Notes under the pieces: generated by a model
Told to the model about the DNA's origin: nothing
Databases searched by the model: none
The model's input: only the letters and a program-made list of their open reading frames with translations
Part shown: piece after piece, positions 17,908-26,626 of the stretch
Layout: the number at the start of each line of letters is the position of its first letter
Position numbering within the stretch: position 1 is the first letter of the stretch
Position numbers and translations under genes: made by a program
Assembly (NCBI RefSeq): GCF_002282855.1
Contig: NZ_NRIR01000001.1
Location: 496,001 to 560,000, forward strand
Length of the DNA stretch: 64,000 bases
Source of the DNA: Paraferrimonas sedimenticola
GTDB lineage: Bacteria > Pseudomonadota > Gammaproteobacteria > Enterobacterales > Shewanellaceae
Direction of reading: 5' to 3'

Positions 17908-18295
17908 AGTGCTTCTCCACTGCAAATAAGCTTTAACCTTCAAACCGGAACTTCTGAGTTATAGAAAGACGCATCCAGCCGAACCGAACCCATTTATGCA
18001 AGTTCGGCTCCAATCATTAAGCCTATGAATATATTGAAATTTATTTTCTAGAGGTGATTAAAAGGGACAATCAATCGTGTCGAAGGAGCGCGTGCTTAAC
18101 CAAACAGCCAATAAGATGCTGAAATTAATGGAAATCGAATTGTGTACTAAATCTGTGTCACTTACTTAAAAGGTAACACTGTGCCGCAATAGAAGCGGGT
18201 GAACAGGACCGATAAATAAGCAGTAGATTCAATTGCCGCCCCACGTCCTCTGAACTATTCTTTAGCAGTCATGGAAGTGCAAGGAGGCCTAAATT
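17908..18295. other. Divergent regulatory region, DUF11 gene / VpsR-like activator
   Basis: No gene is seen. It holds a sigma-54 promoter for the DUF11 gene (listed separately) and about 280 bp between it and the activator gene, room for upstream activator sites. An imperfect dyad GTGTCACTT...AAGGTAACAC lies around 18155-18180 and is a candidate binding site. Confidence 0.5.
17996..18013 (-). promoter_or_regulatory. Sigma-54 (-24/-12) promoter of the DUF11-like gene
   Basis: Read on the minus strand, the sequence is TTGGAGC-CGAAC-TTGCAT. The GG and GC dinucleotides (18011-18010 and 17999-17998) are exactly 10 nt apart, and TGG-N2-C-N5-TTGCA fits the RpoN consensus TGGCAC-N5-TTGCW with two changes. 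Transcription would start near 17986, about 80 nt before the gene. A sigma-54 activator is encoded divergently next to it, which strengthens the call. Confidence 0.72.
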
Positions 18296-19639
18296 TTGAC
18301 TCAAAAAAGCTCCAAATTGAGTGATGCCTCCTATGCTGACGACGCTTGCGCACAAGCGTCTACTCAGCTGCTGTTATCCTTATCTGACCCACTCGAGCTA
18401 ACTGGATTCCCCCCGAATTTCACCATCGAAACAACTGCCAGCCTTGATGAACTTTTAGTCCGCATTCCTGCAGACAGAGGGCTAGCCATCCTTTGCAAGG
18501 TCACACCAGCCGACTACCTACGGCTGATCGATATGATTAAGCAATGCTGGAGAAAAAATCCATATGTAAAATGGGTCGCTTTGCTGAAGTCAGGGCATAC
18601 TTCAATGCTCCCTCATATGGCCGATTTTGGTTACTATTTTTACGACTATCACCACGAACCGTTAGACTGGCCACACATAAAAGACACCTTGGGGCACGCT
18701 CATGGGATGAGTCAACTGGCCTTTGACCAAGGTGACGCCCCCCAAAAAAGCAGCAAGCTGGTTCCGCCCAATAACGAACACTTTCAACGTCAATTAGAGA
18801 AGCTCATTCCGATTGATGACGTCGTGCTGTTTAGCGGTAAAACCGGCACTGGGAAAAGCCATTCCGCACACCAATTACATTTGCTTCAAGGTAAAAATAC
18901 GTCGAGCTTTATAGAAGTGAATTGTGGTGCGCTCACCGAGACCCTAATTCAGTCCGAATTGTTTGGCCACGAAAAAGGAGCATTTACCGGAGCTACGAAA
19001 ACCCATATCGGCTTCATTGAGCGCGCTCAAGGCGGAACTCTATTTCTCGATGAGATAAGTGAGCTGCCGAAGCACCTACAAGCCTTGCTATTACAATTTC
19101 TCGACAGGAGAAGTATAGTTCGAGTTGGTGGCGAGAAATCAATAAAAATCAACACCCAAATTATGGCTGCCACCAATGTCAACTTGTCTCAAGCCGTAAA
19201 AAAAGGCCACTTTAGAGAGGACCTGTACTACCGCCTGAGCATCTACAAAGTAGAATGCCAGTCGCTCGCCGAAAATCCCGAGATGATCCCAAAATGGGCC
19301 AACTATTTTATGGCGACATCGGGTGCAGCGCCAGATCAATCAATAAGCCAGAACTGCCTTCTTTGGATGCAAAACTATCACTGGCCGGGTAACCTCAGAG
19401 AAATGCACAATCGGATTAAACGAGCTTTAGTTTTTTGCGAAACCGGAGTTATTGAAGTTGAAAACTTGGGAGTAACAGAGGCGACCTTGCCGCCGAAAAA
19501 AACCTTACAGCAACTCAGCAAGACAGAGCTCAAATCCGTCATTACACAGCATCAAAACAACCTTTCGGCAGTCGCAAAGGCCCTAGCAGTCAGCCGCAAC
19601 ACTCTGTATCGGTGGCTCAAAAAGCACGAGTTGCACTGA
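18296..19639 (+). CDS. VpsR-like sigma-54-dependent transcriptional activator
   Basis: A 447-residue bacterial enhancer-binding protein. It starts with TTG, preceded by a strong AAGGAGG (18281-18287). The N-terminal domain (1-145) is the receiver-like domain of VpsR (YFYDYHHEPLDWPHIKDTLGHAHGM) rather than a normal phosphoacceptor receiver. The AAA+ domain has Walker A GKTGTGKS (181-188), the sigma-54 contact motif GAFTGA (228-233) and Walker B GGTLFLDE (246-253). The C-terminal Fis-type helix-turn-helix is about 420-445. In Vibrio, VpsR activates biofilm matrix genes with c-di-GMP. Here its likely target is the divergent DUF11-like gene, which has a sigma-54 promoter; that link is inferred from position. 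Confidence 0.88.
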   Translation: MTQKSSKLSDASYADDACAQASTQLLLSLSDPLELTGFPPNFTIETTASLDELLVRIPADRGLAILCKVTPADYLRLIDMIKQCWRKNPYVKWVALLKSGHTSMLPHMADFGYYFYDYHHEPLDWPHIKDTLGHAHGMSQLAFDQGDAPQKSSKLVPPNNEHFQRQLEKLIPIDDVVLFSGKTGTGKSHSAHQLHLLQGKNTSSFIEVNCGALTETLIQSELFGHEKGAFTGATKTHIGFIERAQGGTLFLDEISELPKHLQALLLQFLDRRSIVRVGGEKSIKINTQIMAATNVNLSQAVKKGHFREDLYYRLSIYKVECQSLAENPEMIPKWANYFMATSGAAPDQSISQNCLLWMQNYHWPGNLREMHNRIKRALVFCETGVIEVENLGVTEATLPPKKTLQQLSKTELKSVITQHQNNLSAVAKALAVSRNTLYRWLKKHELH

Positions 19640-19656
19640 GTCTTGGCCAGGATTGA

Positions 19657-20400
19657 TTAGCCAGTATGCTCAAAAAACTGCAAATAATTCACCGCGGTGC
19701 TGTTGGTACCGCGCCAACGTTTGCTAAGCGGATTAAACTGCATACCACAGGCGTGATACTCGCGCATCGGTTTGTCTTTAAGGTAGTCGCGGATCTCTTG
19801 CGGTTTAACAAAGTAGCGCCAATCGTGAGTGCCTTTGGGCAGCAACCCCATCACATACTCAGCACCAATAATGGCCACCAAATACGACAGCACAGTGCGG
19901 TTTAAAGTGGCCATCACCAACACTCCATTATCTGCCACCAAATCAGCGCACAATTGAGCCAACCCCGCCTGATCGTCCACATGCTCAATCACCTCAGTGT
20001 TGAGCACAATATCGAACTCAAAATTGGAATTAAGGTGTTCAGCTAAGCAGTGGCGGTAATCGATGTCTAGGCCTGACTGACGCGCGTGGGCTTGCGCGAC
20101 TTTTATGCTCATCTCTGAGGCGTCGATGCCGGTCACTATTGCACCTTGACGGGCGAAAGCCTCGCACAGCAAGCCACCACCACAGCCGATATCCAACAAA
20201 GTTTTGCCCTCGAGCAAGCCAAGCTTGGCAGTCAGTTGCTCGGTGATAATCTCGGCGCGGCAGCGATTAAACGCCAACACGTGTCCAAACTTGCCATTGT
20301 CGTCCCACCACTCTTTGGCAAGGGCGTCAAAGCGCGCGATTTCCTGAGCTCGGACGAACTGACCCTGGGGCAGATGTTGCAGCTGGCTTCTGTCTAACAT
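19657..20400 (-). CDS. ubiG: Ubiquinone biosynthesis O-methyltransferase UbiG
   Basis: SAM-dependent methyltransferase carrying out both O-methylation steps of ubiquinone synthesis at the inner membrane. The SAM-binding motif LDIGCGGGLL, the AxEWWDxxGKF motif (AKEWWDDNGKFG) and the C-terminal KGTHDWRYFVKPQE are diagnostic. I chose the ATG at 20400: it is preceded by AGAGGAC and gives 247 residues, close to the family norm. The longer frame (to 20586) adds 62 residues with no counterpart in the family. It is convergent with the VpsR-like gene (17-bp gap). Confidence 0.95.
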   Translation of the reverse strand: MLDRSQLQHLPQGQFVRAQEIARFDALAKEWWDDNGKFGHVLAFNRCRAEIITEQLTAKLGLLEGKTLLDIGCGGGLLCEAFARQGAIVTGIDASEMSIKVAQAHARQSGLDIDYRHCLAEHLNSNFEFDIVLNTEVIEHVDDQAGLAQLCADLVADNGVLVMATLNRTVLSYLVAIIGAEYVMGLLPKGTHDWRYFVKPQEIRDYLKDKPMREYHACGMQFNPLSKRWRGTNSTAVNYLQFFEHTG

Positions 20401-20788
20401 GATTGTCCTCTTGATAATCTCGTTTAAGTTACGTAGCCAAACTCGATTTGGATTGGCCGTGTGACCTATAGCCGTCGATGCAAACCTCGCGTGCGAGACA
20501 CTTAGCGAGAGGCCTGCCGTACCTTTTGTTAAGCACGTCGCAAACCCAAGCATGGGCACGTTACCCCAGCCACAAAATCGCCACACGATAGCCCTACCGG
20601 GAGATGATTTAGGGCATTCTATGTCGGCACCATTCTATGTGGGCGCAAAAGGATTTGAGGCAACACATACGTACAAACGCCATAGCGCTGTAGTTTGTCA
20701 TTAATTTGCCATGAGCCAGTCGCGGTTTTGTCATTGCCTTTGCCTAACCTTGGCCACGTCCAATTCACCCACCGACGGGAGATACACT
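20401..20788. other. Noncoding region between ubiG and a small gene
   Basis: No gene, repeat or clear motif was found beyond the two ribosome-binding sites at its edges. It presumably carries divergent promoters. Confidence 0.4.
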
Positions 20789-21013
20789 ATGACAGTGCAA
20801 GCACAACAAACACTTCGACCAAGACCTGAATCGAACCCAGTTACCGGGCACCAGCTGTTTCGCTCTTTTCGACGCAAAGGCATCACCTGCGCAATGGTTG
20901 CCAAAACCCTAAACCTCGATGTTGATAAGGTTTATGAAATGCGCCAACAGCAGCGTATTAGCGCCCGCCACCAACGCACCTTAAAGCATCACTTTCCACA
21001 GCTGTTCGTTTAG
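20789..21013 (+). CDS. Small hypothetical protein, possible helix-turn-helix (74 aa)
   Basis: I chose the ATG at 20789 because GGGAGA lies at good spacing; the frame is open back to 20711 without a comparable site. The protein is basic. The middle segment FRRKGITCAMVAKTLNLDVDKVYEMR reads like a helix-turn-helix of the kind that matches short bases or acts as an adaptor. I do not recognise a family. It is convergent with the next gene. Confidence 0.55.
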   Translation: MTVQAQQTLRPRPESNPVTGHQLFRSFRRKGITCAMVAKTLNLDVDKVYEMRQQQRISARHQRTLKHHFPQLFV

Positions 21014-21022
21014 CCTACTGGC

Positions 21023-21943
21023 TTAGCCCTGATTGATTGCGGTTTCGGACGCTTTGGTTTCCAGCGCCTTGGTTTTAGGGGTTTCAGCTTCAGAAGCTTT
21101 GCTTGCGCGCATCAGATAGCCAAGTCCTGCACCACCAGCGCGCTTTAACAGATACAAAAACAGCAGCGGCAGCAGAATCGTCTGCAGAATAAACAGCGCT
21201 ATCATGTCCAGAATGTTGGCCATAGCCTGATTGATGTTCTCAATGGCGCGATCTATCTTATCTGTCGGGCCATCCACAGAAGAAGTTGCCGACTCCCAAG
21301 CGCTTTGTACTGACTCCATTAGGCTTTGTGACTGCTGACTGGCGTTGCTATCCGATTGCAACTCACTATTGGCTTTTTGGGTGGAGGCCGCACGCTCAAT
21401 ACCCTGACTGGCCTCTTGCTTAATCTCCTGCAGAAAATAGCTCTCCACTGCGGCGTTGGCTACCGCCATAAACGCCAGCGAGAATCTAAACAGCGCCACC
21501 AGCGCAAACAGTGCAACCGCCCTAGCGCTGTAGACTGAGAACCGCTTGACCCAGAGAGTCAGCAAGGCCAACACGGCAAGAGCTGCCAATATGCCGTTAA
21601 ACATGCCTGAGCCGATGATCACCAGCCCCAGCTTTTGCACGCCCAGCGAGGCCAAGGCCATCATGGTTATCCAAGAAAAGCGCTCAATAAGGTCATTAAG
21701 CGGGTCGAGCATCTGCCCAGGCGAGAAGGACGCTACCCCAACCGAGAGTTCGATGCTCTGCAATGAAGAGATTCCGGCGTTTAGCACCCGGGCCGCAGCG
21801 TAGGTGGCACCGGCGTTAACTAGTGCTTCGTCGGTGTAATCTTCGGCTGGTTGGTCGATGAATCGCATCTGGGCCGTTAGGGTTGTTGCCAGTATGAGTA
21901 GAGAGATGGTAATTAGGCGGCTAAGGGATTTTGTTGTTTTCAT
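21023..21943 (-). CDS. Hypothetical multi-pass membrane protein (306 aa)
   Basis: An N-terminal signal/anchor helix (about 8-26) is followed by a predicted periplasmic region, then helices near 90-128 and 138-165. A hydrophilic, Ser/Gln-rich segment (175-235) follows, and a last hydrophobic stretch lies near 245-270. The C-terminal tail is Ala/Glu/Lys-rich (KASEAETPKTKALETKASET). No family is recognised. It is not part of an obvious operon, and its composition is like the core genes around it. Confidence 0.7.
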   Translation of the reverse strand: MKTTKSLSRLITISLLILATTLTAQMRFIDQPAEDYTDEALVNAGATYAAARVLNAGISSLQSIELSVGVASFSPGQMLDPLNDLIERFSWITMMALASLGVQKLGLVIIGSGMFNGILAALAVLALLTLWVKRFSVYSARAVALFALVALFRFSLAFMAVANAAVESYFLQEIKQEASQGIERAASTQKANSELQSDSNASQQSQSLMESVQSAWESATSSVDGPTDKIDRAIENINQAMANILDMIALFILQTILLPLLFLYLLKRAGGAGLGYLMRASKASEAETPKTKALETKASETAINQG

Positions 21944-22073
21944 GGCGCGGGTCCTTTGGCGCTGGGTATGAGAAAAGCATACGCATCTAGAGATAGTTTG
22001 GGCAACCTCTTCGCTTAACTGTTCAACGGTTCAAACGAACTGTTTTTTTATCAATCGCCACGCTCGATGCGTT

Positions 22074-22724
22074 TTAATCCACCACCGGATAATGGTGACT
22101 ACCAATAAAGCTACGCGGGTTGTCCATCATGATTTCAAGAATTGCCGGTACAACCTCTTCCAAAATGTGCTTGCAGTCTCTTATTTGGTCGCGATTAACG
22201 TTGCTGTCCCAAGTCGCCCCGCCGTGCACCAATTGATTGCGAAGCGTGTAAATGCGCTGCATCACAACCGTCAATACTTCCGCGGTTTCCTGACGGGATA
22301 AGGCGCGACTAACAAAGGAGTTGGCATCTGCGAAGCGTTGCTGCCAATCTTTGCCCGACTCTTTGCCATTGAGCGAGTCCCAAAACGGTTGGAAGATATA
22401 TTGGTTCTGTAAAAGTACCCGAATTGGGCCGGTAAATTGTGTCCAAACCACGCTCGACAATAACCCCTTAGTGTCATTGTCCTGTAAAGCGCACAGAAAG
22501 TTCTGGAACATGGTTCGCTCGCTTTCGCGATACTCTTCGGCTACATCGTTGGCGTAAGCTGCATTGAATGCCACCCACAAAAAGATAATTTTTCCATCAT
22601 CATCTTCGCATCGTTCAGCGCGATCCAGCCAGCTCAAAGCTCGGTGTACTCGCATTCCCATACTATCAGGGTAAGTATCGCGCTCGCTTCGCTGGCGCAG
22701 TTTCAATTCTTTATGAGACTTCAT
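22074..22724 (-). CDS. HEPN-domain protein, putative RNase
   Basis: A 216-residue mostly helical protein. The ATG at 22724 is preceded by a perfect GGAGGG. Near the C-terminus RNQLVH (R162-x4-H167) followed by GG matches the R-x4-6-H catalytic motif of HEPN domains, and LWVAFNAAY earlier is the usual N-terminal HEPN helix, as in Apea-like/HEPN families. Active HEPN proteins are metal-independent RNases common in toxin-antitoxin and anti-phage systems. No antitoxin (MNT) gene is next to it. It sits at the left edge of the phosphorothioation island, so it could belong to the island or be an unrelated neighbour. Activity is inferred. Confidence 0.7.
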   Translation of the reverse strand: MKSHKELKLRQRSERDTYPDSMGMRVHRALSWLDRAERCEDDDGKIIFLWVAFNAAYANDVAEEYRESERTMFQNFLCALQDNDTKGLLSSVVWTQFTGPIRVLLQNQYIFQPFWDSLNGKESGKDWQQRFADANSFVSRALSRQETAEVLTVVMQRIYTLRNQLVHGGATWDSNVNRDQIRDCKHILEEVVPAILEIMMDNPRSFIGSHHYPVVD

Positions 22725-23070
22725 CGTATCCCTCCGTGAACCAAGAGAACACATGTTATCAGTTCAGATAGTCTCGATCTGGTCTGAGAATCCCAAAGTC
22801 AACTTTCAGCTGACAGTAGCTTGTTACACCCACCAAGTTGAAGCCGAGTTTATTGGTTCGAAAGGCTTGTAGTCACTTCCATTTATAGCTATCTGCAACA
22901 ATCATCAGTATGTGCATGCTTTTTTGCAGCCTAGTTTTCAAGCTGTCGTCGCAAAACCAGACGACAAAAAACAGTTTCCGATAAGCGTGTTAATGACTTT
23001 CAGGCCCCTACAACATCGACTAAAAACGTTTTATTATCGAATTAAACCTAGAAATAGAGACTAGACCTCA
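22725..23070. other. Noncoding left boundary of the defence island
   Basis: No gene is seen. Divergent promoters for the HEPN gene and the methyltransferase gene should lie here. The sequence becomes AT-rich towards the methyltransferase start. I see no tRNA, integrase or direct repeat matching the right boundary. Confidence 0.5.
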
Positions 23071-25104
23071 ATGGACCAAGAGTCATTTTGTTCTTATGTA
23101 AAAGCAGCAAAAATTGGTAAAAAACTTCCTGACGCCATATACATTCACAAGTCGTCACTGAAAGAATCGGTCGGTACTCAGTTCGAAACCTTTATCTCTC
23201 GAGTAGCTGTCGCGCTTAAAATAGAAAATTCTGAGTGGGATATCGTCAAACTATTCAGAAAAAGTTTTAGATTAGCCCTGTTGAGCTACCCAGACTTTTT
23301 CGAGGATTCATACCCTAGCCTACGCAAGAGTACATTAGTCGATCTAGCTAACCTCACCCACCGCGTGACCGACTACGGAGATTCTACAAACCCTCCTATA
23401 TTGCATAGAAAGGAAACAATGATCTCACCGGGTCATTCCTATTCGGAGCTGTTCAGAGAGATCACAGCCGAGGGAGAGGCTGCGGGACTGTACGATAACC
23501 CTCACTCGATTGGTTTTAAGAACTCTTGGGCGAGACGAATTGAAGCCGCAGGGCTCATGCTTCAAGACGGCCGTCTTGTAAAAGATAATTCGGCATCTAG
23601 CACCGTGCAAACTTCAAATGGCATTGACCGCCATAAAACCGCGATAGTAAGACACCAGCTATCAGCCCCAATGAAATCCTTAGCAAAGCATGGATATTTG
23701 GATGGCAACTACACCCTATTTGATTACGGCTGCGGTAGAGGCGACGACCTCACGGAGCTTGGTGCTCACGGAATAGATGCTTCGGGCTGGGATCCTGCCT
23801 ATTTACCTGATGCCGAACTAACCCAATCTGATTTGGTTAACATAGGCTTTGTCCTTAATGTTATCGAAGACATTGACGAACGAGTCGAGGCGTTAGCGAC
23901 TGCCTTCTCGCTCTCAGATAAGTTGCTAGTCGTATCTGCAATGCTAGCGAACGAAAACTACTTGGCACAATTCAAGCCCTACAAAGACGGTGTAATCACC
24001 TCTCGAAATACTTTTCAAAAGTACTATAGCCAAGCGGAACTACAAGGCTTCATCGAAAGGACACTTGATGAGAATGCGATCGCTGTTGCCCCAGGAATTT
24101 TCTATGTCTTTAAGGACAAAGATGAAGAACAGCAGTTTCTCTCGAAAAGAAGTGAGCGTAATGTTCAGTGGAATCAACTAACGACGCGCAGCTCGTTGTC
24201 AGAAGAGAAGATGAAGCACTTATTCATACAGCATGGTCCGCTGTTGGAAAGCTTCTGGATCCGTTGCCTGCAATTAGGACGAATTCCCGCCAACGATGAG
24301 TTCGAACAGTCAGAGAAGTTGCGAACCGCTGTAGGCTCTCATAACAAAGCATTGAGAATCCTCGAGCATGTCGCTGAGACATCAGAACTGCAGATAGCTG
24401 CAGATTATAAGAGAGACGATCGGCTGGTCTACTTTGCTCTGTCGATGTTTAACAAAAGGAAGGCCTACGCCCGCTTACCAGAGCAGCTGAAAAGAGATAC
24501 TAAGGTGTTTTTTGGTTCCTATAAACTGGTAATGGAAGAAGCAAAAGAACTGTTATTTTCGATTGCTGATGAGGTTCAAATTAATGAGGCTTGTCGCAAA
24601 GCACATGCGGAACTACCTGCGAGTTATTTGGACGAAAGCCACTCTCTTACTTTTCACGAAAAATTTTTGGAGGCTTTACCCAAGATACTTCGAGTATACG
24701 TAGGTTGCGCAGCACAGCTTTATGGCGAACTCGACGATGTATCTCTGATCAAGATCCATATCCGTTCGGGTAAAGTCACTTTTATGGTTTACGAAGATTT
24801 TGAGTCGAAACCCATCCCAATGCTCAAAGAGCGCATCAAAGTTAAGCTTAGAGAGCAGGACGTTGATTTCTTTGACTATGTCGATGATTACTCGCCACAA
24901 CCTTTGTACCAAAAATCCAGATTTCTAGACGACTCATTTGACGACTACTCCAAACAGCGGACATTCGATAAGAAGCTGGAGAAACTAGATGTTTTGGCAA
25001 GCAATTCAGAATACGGTCCAGATCTGGACGAACTGCAGTTGAGGCTCAAACAGCAAGGCATGACCATAAAGGGCTATAGATTCTACAAAATGGCTGAAAG
25101 CTAG
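23071..25104 (+). CDS. DNA phosphorothioation-associated putative methyltransferase
   Basis: A 677-residue protein of the PT-associated methyltransferase family (TIGR04096). The core reads DRHKTAIVRHQLSAPMKSL, then SAM-binding motif FDYGCGRG (217-224) and ASGWDPAY, then IGFVLNVIEDIDERVEAL and LVVSAML. These are the family's characteristic blocks. The N-terminal 120 residues and the C-terminal 370 are poorly recognised; the C-terminal part is helical and may bind DNA or partners. Such genes occur beside dnd and ssp clusters, but the methylated substrate is unknown. It lies 57 bp upstream of the cysteine desulfurase gene and is probably co-transcribed with it. Its presence is strong support for a PT system. 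Confidence 0.88.
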   Translation: MDQESFCSYVKAAKIGKKLPDAIYIHKSSLKESVGTQFETFISRVAVALKIENSEWDIVKLFRKSFRLALLSYPDFFEDSYPSLRKSTLVDLANLTHRVTDYGDSTNPPILHRKETMISPGHSYSELFREITAEGEAAGLYDNPHSIGFKNSWARRIEAAGLMLQDGRLVKDNSASSTVQTSNGIDRHKTAIVRHQLSAPMKSLAKHGYLDGNYTLFDYGCGRGDDLTELGAHGIDASGWDPAYLPDAELTQSDLVNIGFVLNVIEDIDERVEALATAFSLSDKLLVVSAMLANENYLAQFKPYKDGVITSRNTFQKYYSQAELQGFIERTLDENAIAVAPGIFYVFKDKDEEQQFLSKRSERNVQWNQLTTRSSLSEEKMKHLFIQHGPLLESFWIRCLQLGRIPANDEFEQSEKLRTAVGSHNKALRILEHVAETSELQIAADYKRDDRLVYFALSMFNKRKAYARLPEQLKRDTKVFFGSYKLVMEEAKELLFSIADEVQINEACRKAHAELPASYLDESHSLTFHEKFLEALPKILRVYVGCAAQLYGELDDVSLIKIHIRSGKVTFMVYEDFESKPIPMLKERIKVKLREQDVDFFDYVDDYSPQPLYQKSRFLDDSFDDYSKQRTFDKKLEKLDVLASNSEYGPDLDELQLRLKQQGMTIKGYRFYKMAES

Positions 25105-25161
25105 TGACTGCGTAGATCGTGAGTATTAGAATATGGTTTTCCTCGGTCGTAGCGGTCACTT

Positions 25162-26277
25162 ATGCTCTATCTTGATTACCTAGCTAGTACCCCTTTACTT
25201 CCTCAAGTCCAGAAAGATATGCAGAAAGCTTGGGAAGAAACATATGCCAACCCTTCTTCGAACCATACATGTGGTCTGAAGGCTGCTGAGCTAATCGACC
25301 AGTGTAAAGAGACCATTGCTGACGAAATTGGGGCTTACCCAAGTGAAATCATCTTTACTAGTGGGGCGACCGAAGCCAACAACTTTGCGATCAAAGGTTT
25401 GGCGTTCGCGTTAGGTAAAACTAACAAACACATCGTCACTTCGGCTATTGAGCACAAGTGTGTTCTTGAGATATGCAGTTTTCTTGAAACTCAAGGGTTC
25501 GAGGTTACTTACGTAAAACCAACTGCTGATGGCATTGTCACTACCGAAGCGGTTGCAGCAGCTATTCGTCCTGACACTATTTTAGTTTCGATCATGCATG
25601 TGAATAACGAATTGGGCACAATCAACCCGATTCAGGAGATAGGTGAGCTGTGCTTAGAAAAGGATATTGCTTTCCATACAGATGCAGCGCAGAGTTTTAA
25701 GAAATTGCCGATTGATGTTTTGGATATGAATCTGCATGCAATGTCTGTATCTGCACACAAATTTGGTGGGCCTAAGGGGATAGGTTTTTGCTTTCTTAGA
25801 GATGCAAAAACCACGACAGTTGAGCCTTTGATTCATGGGGCTGGGCAGCAGATGGGTCTTAGAGGTGGTACGGTAGCTACACCTTTGATTGTAGGGCTAA
25901 ACAGCGCTGTTCAAAATTACCAGTACGATGAAGCTCTTTACAAAGTGATCAAAGTCGACCTAATCAAGCAACTACAGTCGTCTGGCACTTGCTTTAAAAT
26001 CAATGGCATCAATGCCCTACCAAACGTTATGAACCTTCGTTTTTTCGACTCAAAAATGGTGAACGATATTCTTAGCAGTCAAAAATACTGCGTTTCTCAA
26101 GGCTCTGCATGTTCGTCAAAAGAAATCACTCCCTCTCATGTGCTTCAGGCAATAGGACTAAATGCTCCGGAAGCAAGAAACTGCATTCGACTCTCGTTTT
26201 CAGACGAAAGCGTGATTAACCTATTCAAAGATTTTGAGCTTAAAGACACCTATGTTAACGCCGCCTACACCACTTAG
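25162..26277 (+). CDS. sspA: Cysteine desulfurase SspA/DndA
   Basis: PLP enzyme of the NifS/IscS family that takes sulfur from cysteine and passes it to the PT-modification ATP pyrophosphatase. Visible features are TSGATEANN (67-74), FHTDAAQS (171-178), PLP-lysine K200 in SVSAHKFGG and the persulfide cysteine C317 in SQGSACSSKE. At 371 residues it matches DndA/SspA. It lacks the longer C-terminal tail of housekeeping IscS and has no isc neighbours. It follows the PT-associated methyltransferase gene, and sspBCD lies 15-20 kb away in the same island, so I assign it to PT modification. SspA and DndA cannot be told apart by sequence alone; the SspBCD partners favour SspA. Confidence 0.88.
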   Translation: MLYLDYLASTPLLPQVQKDMQKAWEETYANPSSNHTCGLKAAELIDQCKETIADEIGAYPSEIIFTSGATEANNFAIKGLAFALGKTNKHIVTSAIEHKCVLEICSFLETQGFEVTYVKPTADGIVTTEAVAAAIRPDTILVSIMHVNNELGTINPIQEIGELCLEKDIAFHTDAAQSFKKLPIDVLDMNLHAMSVSAHKFGGPKGIGFCFLRDAKTTTVEPLIHGAGQQMGLRGGTVATPLIVGLNSAVQNYQYDEALYKVIKVDLIKQLQSSGTCFKINGINALPNVMNLRFFDSKMVNDILSSQKYCVSQGSACSSKEITPSHVLQAIGLNAPEARNCIRLSFSDESVINLFKDFELKDTYVNAAYTT

Positions 26278-26626
26278 CCGTTGAACTGCGCTGTCACATC
26301 GACAGAGCCTTAACCAATACCATCGAGGGTTTTACGATTCAGCTCTCCCTTTTTCCGGATCCAAAGCACAGGTATCTTAATTCTATGAAGTGCCGCGTAG
26401 CTTATATTTAATAACAACACATCGATAACCTGCGCAAGATCACAAAGCCACATCCAATGGTTAAGCTAGAATTTCTTAGCTAGAGCTATCGAAAGCTTTT
26501 TTCTGTTGTAATCCACTAAAAGCTGAGATAATTCCTTAACTTATAGAACACTATGATTATTAAGTGTTTTTCATGTTTAAACATTAAGTCTATAGTAACT
26601 ATTTCGTTAGCGGCCGACTATTGAAG
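26278..26626 (+). other. Noncoding promoter region of the FGH-type operon
   Basis: AT-rich with no gene. It presumably carries the promoter of the long operon that follows. A perfect 12-bp palindrome near its right end is listed separately. Confidence 0.5.
26573..26584. promoter_or_regulatory. Palindrome ATGTTTAAACAT, candidate operator
   Basis: A perfect 12-bp palindrome, within an imperfect longer dyad TTAAGTGTTT...AAACATTAA, about 43 bp before the first gene of the FGH-type operon. It could be a repressor site, but AT-rich palindromes arise by chance, so confidence is low. Confidence 0.3.

Noticed and set aside
25162-26277. Housekeeping IscS as identity of the cysteine desulfurase
   Set aside because: No isc genes adjoin, the length is shorter than IscS, and it follows a PT-associated methyltransferase gene within an ssp-containing island.
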